A stretch of 64,000 nucleotides of DNA from Cristatella mucedo (taxonomy: Eukaryota; Bryozoa; Phylactolaemata; Cristatellidae): contig WPIO01000073.1 of the NCBI GenBank assembly GCA_009760855.2, forward strand, positions 2,005,509-2,069,508. Direction: 5' to 3'. How positions within the stretch are numbered: the first letter of the stretch is position 1; each line of letters begins with the position of its first letter. Under the pieces are notes generated by a model. It had not been told where the DNA came from. It searched no databases and was given only the letters and a program-made list of their open reading frames with translations. Below are positions 60,106 through 64,000 of the stretch, piece after piece. Position numbers and translations under genes: made by a program.

Positions 60106-60546
60106 AGACTCTGGGGTGCTGTCCACATTGTCTCGAGTTAACTGCAATGTCTTGGCCCGTGTGTTCGTTGAGGAAATTAACAAATAGTCAGAATTGTTTT
60201 GCTGTCCGAAACGGAAGTTATTGAAAAATGTAATGGCACTGCTGCATTGCTGATTAAGCTCACCGGTTGCATTGCCAGACAAGCTCCCGGTTCCGTAATG
60301 CCAGCGACCCGTAACCTGGTTCGCCTTTTGGGTTACGGGAGCGTGCTTCCTCGCTATCGTTCATAGCCAGCAGATTCTTGGAAGGCACGTGTCTGCACTG
60401 GGGCAGGGGCATCACTGCGTAGTCGAGCTGGGCACTCCCTCTTTTCCCTAGTGAGTGGAATTTCCAGGTGATGTAAGTTTTGAGAATTTAGTGCACGTGT
60501 GTGTGCTTTTATTACACAGTATTAAGCTGCAGCCCTGTTGTTACAG

Positions 60547-60663
60547 ACAAACACACGGTCAGAAGCTCATGCAGCTGAAAACATACGGTTTCTCGAAGCG
60601 ATGTTGACCAGGATCGTGGATGCAGCGTACTTGCAAGACTATCGGACCACAGATTGCTCGGAC
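60547..60663 (+). CDS. Probable C-terminal RH helix exon
   Basis: The acceptor is CCCTGTTGTTACAG and the donor GAC|GTAAAG. 39 open codons in phase 0 to 0 begin TNTRSEAHAAENIRFLEAML and continue through TRIVDAAYLQDYR. The helical segment AHAAENI..LEAMLT resembles the family's RTCAEQIVAKIEEVLMTA near the end of the RH domain (from memory). Position fits, since the pre-DH exon follows within 1 kb. The exon is well supported; the domain call is moderate. Confidence 0.6.
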
Positions 60664-60850
60664 GTAAAGCATCGTCTGTGTCAAGCTTGTCCGAAAAGTC
60701 ATATGTACGTTGTGTCTCCGTAGATCTTTTCTAACTTCTGCCGCACTATACGAGTTCCGATCGTGCTTATGCGTGCGCCGTGCAGTAGCTGTGAGCCCGA
60801 CCTGACCCTATAGTCAGCACAGGTAGCACTGTGAGAAGTAGCGTGATGTA

Positions 60851-60868
60851 TTTTTTTTTTTTTTTTTT
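60851..60868. repeat. Poly-T run (18 T)
   Basis: Eighteen consecutive T between the probable RH-helix exon and the next exon. Confidence 0.95.
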
Positions 60869-61303
60869 GATACCGCTGGTATGGAAGATGCGCACTCGCG
60901 AGTACGAAATTGGACTCGCGTATATAAAAACAGAGGGATTTTGTGTCCTTGAAAACCTCCGGACGTTTAGTTGCACCGGATCGCCCATGGCCGATGTTTC
61001 GTGGCGTAGTTTTCTTGTTTCCCCTATTGCTCTGGCTCCACTGAGGAGTATGGATAAGTGGTGATGTGACTGAGCAAGCAGTTCTCCGATGCTTGATGCA
61101 GTTCAGGATTCGCGTCTTGTAGGAAAAGAAAGGGGTGCAACAGGTGTCGTGCTGACTTACAGGCATCAACAGCCCTGGATAGAAGGGGGAGGGTGCTATT
61201 GAATTGAATCTTTGCTTTTGCTGACACAGTCTTATTGTTAACTGTTGCATGTTGGCATTGCTCGTGTTTCTGTTTACATCAGTATGATTTTCATCTTCGG
61301 CAG

Positions 61304-61330
61304 ATGTATATACTTTGTCTCGGGTTGTCA
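61304..61330 (+). CDS. Tentative short exon after RH helix
   Basis: A good acceptor (TTTTCATCTTCGGCAG) precedes 61304. In phase 0 it reads MYILCLGLS up to a possible donor TCA|GTGGTT, leaving phase 0 for the next exon. The hydrophobic segment may match MQYVILMYMKHLG at the end of the RH domain. Alternatives exist. In phase 1 the same acceptor opens a longer frame (VYTLSRVVSGFSHLELQTAD) with a possible donor near 61412, but that phase does not follow the preceding exon. The 3' end is therefore unresolved; the acceptor is the firmer part. Confidence 0.35.
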
Positions 61331-61510
61331 GTGGTTTCAGCCACTTGGAACTTCAAACAGCCGACCATCAGCATCATATGCTAGTTACCACCAAGCACGG
61401 TTACTTTGTAGGACGATCCAGATAACTCAGAAGGTGACCGGTACGCTTCCATTTAACGACGCCAGTGGTGGTTCATACTGTTCAGCGGCTCGGTTGCTAC
61501 TGGTTCGCAG

Positions 61511-61652
61511 ACGCAGCCCATGGCAGCTCAGCCGCCCCTCCAGCAGCAGCATGATTCAGACACTGACGTCGGGCACGAGATGCCGAGCATCGAGTCCGTT
61601 ATTCCGAAGGAGCAGCTTCGCAAGTTGAAGCCTAAAGAAGAAGCGGCAGGAT
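61511..61652 (+). CDS. Pre-DH exon entering the Rho-GEF (DH) domain; contains an apparent 1-base frameshift
   Basis: The acceptor GGTTGCTACTGGTTCGCAG opens phase 0: Gln-rich PMAAQPPLQQQHDSDTDV, then PSIESVIPKEQLRKLKPKE. This matches the segment before the family DH domain (LVSREVLLGLKP.EIKRQEVINEL in LARG, from memory). The expected KKRQD follows, but one frame over: AAG CGG CAG GAT at 61641-61652, just before a possible donor GAT|GTAATG. In the unshifted frame the protein reads EEAAGC and stops at 61679. The shift sits in a GAAGAAG run, so an assembly error is as likely as a real lesion. The catalytic DH-PH exons lie beyond the window. Confidence 0.7.
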
Positions 61653-61737
61653 GTAATGGTCAGGAGCTTGGCGAGCCTTAGAATTGTGACCCCATCTGTA
61701 GGCTTGATTGGAATAACATCAATGCATTGGATGCTGC

Positions 61738-61880
61738 TGATGATAATAAAGCGCCCTCGGAGAAGTTAATCTCTGCACTTTCAGATGCTGTAAAGGAAAC
61801 ACGATCAAATAGTTGAGTAGCATGCACAAGTAATTAGGGGTAATATGGTTAGATGTAACATGCACATTGTCAACGTTTAA
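61738..61880 (-). repeat. LINE 3' end fragment, antisense, just after the pre-DH exon
   Basis: TGATAATAAAGCGCCCTCGG, AGAAGTTAATCTCTGCACTTTC, TGCTGTAAAGGAAACACGATC, TAATTAGGGGTAATATGGTTAG. The inverted tail plus part of the 3' UTR, inserted less than 90 bp downstream of the proposed exon end at 61652. Confidence 0.8.
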
Positions 61881-61892
61881 AAATATGAATTA

Positions 61893-61985
61893 GAAGCTTA
61901 GCTGATTGAGTAGCCTCACTTTAGATACGCAGCAGTAGAGCCTTGGCGGATGAATACCTCATTTGCAGAAGAGCCCTTTTGTATG
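61893..61985 (-). repeat. SINE-2 3' fragment, antisense
   Basis: GCTTAGCTGATTGAGTAGCC, TCACTTTAGATACGCAGCAG, TAGAGCCTTGGCGG. Matches the inverted 3' part of SINE-2; the head is missing. Confidence 0.55.
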
Positions 61986-62284
61986 GCGTAGCACACCTTT
62001 CTGTGTGTGTGGATAAAGAGAATTTGGACCATTGCAGGACTCCGAACCAACGTGGGTGAAGCGCAAGTGACATATGTTATGGCTAAGACGGGGGGGGTCA
62101 TAGTTAGTGGTAGGATGCAAGGTCGGCATGGCATAGCAGAACTAAGGAGACTCACAAGACGACCCGCCAAAGCTGTGATAAATGATAAATGAATAATATA
62201 ATACATTGAATACATTAATAAATTTAAATACATTTAATTTACAATAATACGTTGTAATTTTGAATGGTTCGTAGAGACTCATCA

Positions 62285-63935
62285 TAATATAATAATAGTG
62301 AATTGATAAGCGCCCTCAGAGAACTAATCTCTTTTCTAGGCGTTTAATTTGCCTGCAAAGTGATACACGATAGAATTAGAGTAGGTTAAGCAAAAATGCA
62401 AGATGCGTGAAAAACAAACAAAATGAATAACATGGTTAGGGGGTTAAATGCACTGGGTCAGCAGCCAAGAGTGGTTAGAGTGAGTGGCCAGCAATGAACA
62501 GGTGGGGAAGCACGCATAAGCACATCGAGGACGAATCACAAGGACCCACTAAATGTTGTCCTAAATAGGAATGTTTTTTAGTTTCCTTATAAATTTGGGC
62601 AGGTCAGGGTATGTTGTGATGCAGGGCGGGAGGGGAAGGCCAGCTGTGGGAGCATACGAGCGTAAAATGCACGGCTGCCCAAAAGAAGGGATTTCAGGTT
62701 TGGACGAGAGGTATTCATCTAGACTGTTTTTGGATTACGAAAAGCGGAGGGGTACGAGGCTGTGCTTTGCCGGGTAGGTGAGTAGGTATTGACAGATAGG
62801 CTGGGAAGCCATAGAATGAAGAGACCTAAAAAGTGAGCAAACAAAAAAACGCCTTGAAGATCAATCCGTTGCTTGAACGGGACCATTTCAGGTTCGGCGA
62901 AAGTGGAGTAATGTGGCAACTGCGACGCTCAACGGCAGACAAGACCTAGCTGCAGAGAGTTTTGCCCAGCTGCAATCGCCGCCCACTGATCGCACATGCT
63001 GGTAGGCCAGTAAGCAGTGAGTTGCAGAAGTCGAGACGAGATGTCACGATGCATGGACCAACTTGGACGTGGTATCCTTATCTAAACAAGCCCTAATTTT
63101 AGCAATGTTATGAAGCTGAAAATAGGCTGATTGACTGTGGAGCTGATGTGGTCGTCTAACGAGAGGTCGCTTTGGAATATGACACCTAGATTTCGAGCTG
63201 ATGCAACTGGAGATATGCTGGCAGAGCCAATTTTGAAAGTCAGCCTTTCCAATTTCTGAAATAACACTAGTTTGCCCATAACTAGTAAGTTAGTTTTTTA
63301 TCATCGTTTAGTTTTAGAAAATTTGCTGCCATCCATGATCGGATGTCATCAATGCATGCAGCAAGTGAGTTGAGAGAATTTGAGGTGCTCGAAGGGCTGG
63401 GAGGGATCAAAGCAAAAGGTACAACTGAGTGTCATCCGCATAGAAGTGAAAGCCTAGATTGTGCTTGGCAATCACATCAGCGAGAGGGAGAGTATAAACG
63501 GTGAAAAAGGACCGGACCTAGCACAGAGCCCTGAGGTACTCCCATATTTTAGAGGTACTTCAGATGATCTTTGTCCATTCACGTCAACACTCTGGAGTCT
63601 CCCACTGAGATAGGACCTGAACCACTGCAGAGCAGTGCCAGTGATGCCCAGGCGAGATGAGAGGCGCTCTAGAAGTACTTTGTGATCGATGGTATCAAAA
63701 GCTGCCGAAAGATCGAGCAAAAACAAGAAGAGACACTCTACCCATGTCTGCATTCCTAAGTAGGTCGTTGTATACCCGAAGCAATGCTGACTCTGTGGAG
63801 TGATTAGCTCTAAAGCCAGACTGGAACTTACTAGCAAGGTGTGAGGTTTCGATATACGAGTTCAGCTGGTCTGCCGCGTCCCGTTCCAGTGTCTTTGATA
63901 GGAATGGTAGAAGGGAGACTGGGCGGTGAGTTGCT
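62285..63935 (-). pseudogene. LINE ORF2 fragment plus 3' UTR and tail, antisense
   Basis: Runs from the inverted tail (GATAAGCGCCCTCAGAGAAC) through the 3' UTR into ORF2. On the minus strand the RT block reads LLDLSAAFDTIDHKVLLERL and LGITGTALQWFRSYLSGRLQ (63472-63837), followed by a damaged PQGS motif ([13 protein letters not shown]). The C-terminal block (ARNLGVIFQSDLSLDDHISS) lies at about 63.15 kb. The RT is better preserved than in the plus-strand copies, but several indels remain, especially in 62.4-62.9 kb. The upstream ORF2 end at 63.93 kb abuts another inverted tail fragment. Confidence 0.88.
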
Positions 63936-64000
63936 CAATATCTTTCTATGCGCTTTACTGCCAAAGGAAGCACGATCGAATGGTTAAGTGCTCAATAAGC
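63936..64000 (-). repeat. LINE 3' UTR fragment, antisense, continuing off the right edge
   Basis: TCTTTCTATGCGCTTTACTG, then GGAAGCACGATCGAATGGTTAA, the inverted tail-proximal 3' UTR as at 61.77 kb. A second element abuts the end of the longer antisense LINE. Confidence 0.7.

Larger units (their letters stand above)
51632..60546 (+). other. Large, mostly unassigned intronic region
   Basis: Apart from the candidate exon at 52.94 kb, the microsatellites, a SINE-2 copy and tail fragments, I recognise little. Sub-blocks with coding-like frames are 52484-52732 and 53040-53300 (minus), 53972-54358 (minus) and 56560-56772 (plus). The plus strand is A/C-rich from about 56.2 to 59.4 kb, unlike the rest of the window. 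A short CVPCESCQSG motif (about 57.92-57.95 kb, plus) resembles the zinc-knuckle region of retroelement integrases, but nothing else confirms it. No ORF is long enough to name. Confidence 0.4.

Overview
This is a eukaryotic, almost certainly metazoan, genomic window. Most of it is intron and interspersed repeat. No ORF resembles an intact bacterial-style gene; the longest open frames come from microsatellites or GC-rich sequence. The one gene I can assemble is a partial plus-strand gene of the ARHGEF11/ARHGEF12 (PDZ-RhoGEF/LARG; fly RhoGEF2) family. It enters at the left edge inside the PDZ domain and runs out at about 61,650, at the start of the catalytic DH domain. I built it from short open stretches bounded by AG acceptors and GT donors, with intron phases that chain along the gene, plus local similarity to this family recalled from memory. 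The weak sequence conservation suggests a non-vertebrate animal; I cannot name the species.

Gene layout. PDZ exons lie at 1-54, 6002-6038, 6170-6219 and 7846-7903. A weak candidate (12259-12294) and a good short exon (12529-12566) follow. Coiled-coil/linker exons lie at 26649-26729, 30725-30952, 33312-33572, 38183-38341 and 41709-41921. A divergent RH (RGS-like) domain appears to be spread over 44464-44541, 46892-47057, 51485-51631, 52937-52995, 60547-60663 and 61304-61330. The last exon, 61511-61652, leads into the DH domain and carries an apparent one-base frameshift. The PDZ core, coiled-coil, proline-rich and pre-DH exons are the firm ones; the RH assignments are inference. A protein of this type would couple Galpha12/13 (RH) and receptor or plexin tails (PDZ) to RhoA activation (DH-PH, outside the window).

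Repeats. One CR1/L2-like non-LTR retrotransposon family (Jockey group) dominates. Plus-strand copies or fragments lie near 23.3-26.4, 35.5-37.4, 43-44 and 49.4-50.3 kb; minus-strand ones near 18.9-19.4, 34.1-34.7 and 62.3-64.0 kb. Many short solo 3' tails are scattered around. All clearly recognisable longer copies are broken. Two tRNA-headed SINE families are present. SINE-1 shares the LINE's 3' tail. SINE-2 has a different tail and an internal hairpin. A short pogo/Tc1-like MITE with a TA target site lies at 15.4-15.7 kb. Microsatellites are abundant, including 36 uninterrupted CAG units at 6406-6513 inside a PDZ intron.

GC-rich islands lie at 10.6-11.5 kb and 47.3-48.5 kb; the first could hold an alternative first exon. 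From 51.7 to 60.5 kb the sequence is mostly unassigned, with a few broken, coding-like fragments. I found no rRNA, functional tRNA, CRISPR or plasmid/phage feature, and nothing I would call a new biological system.
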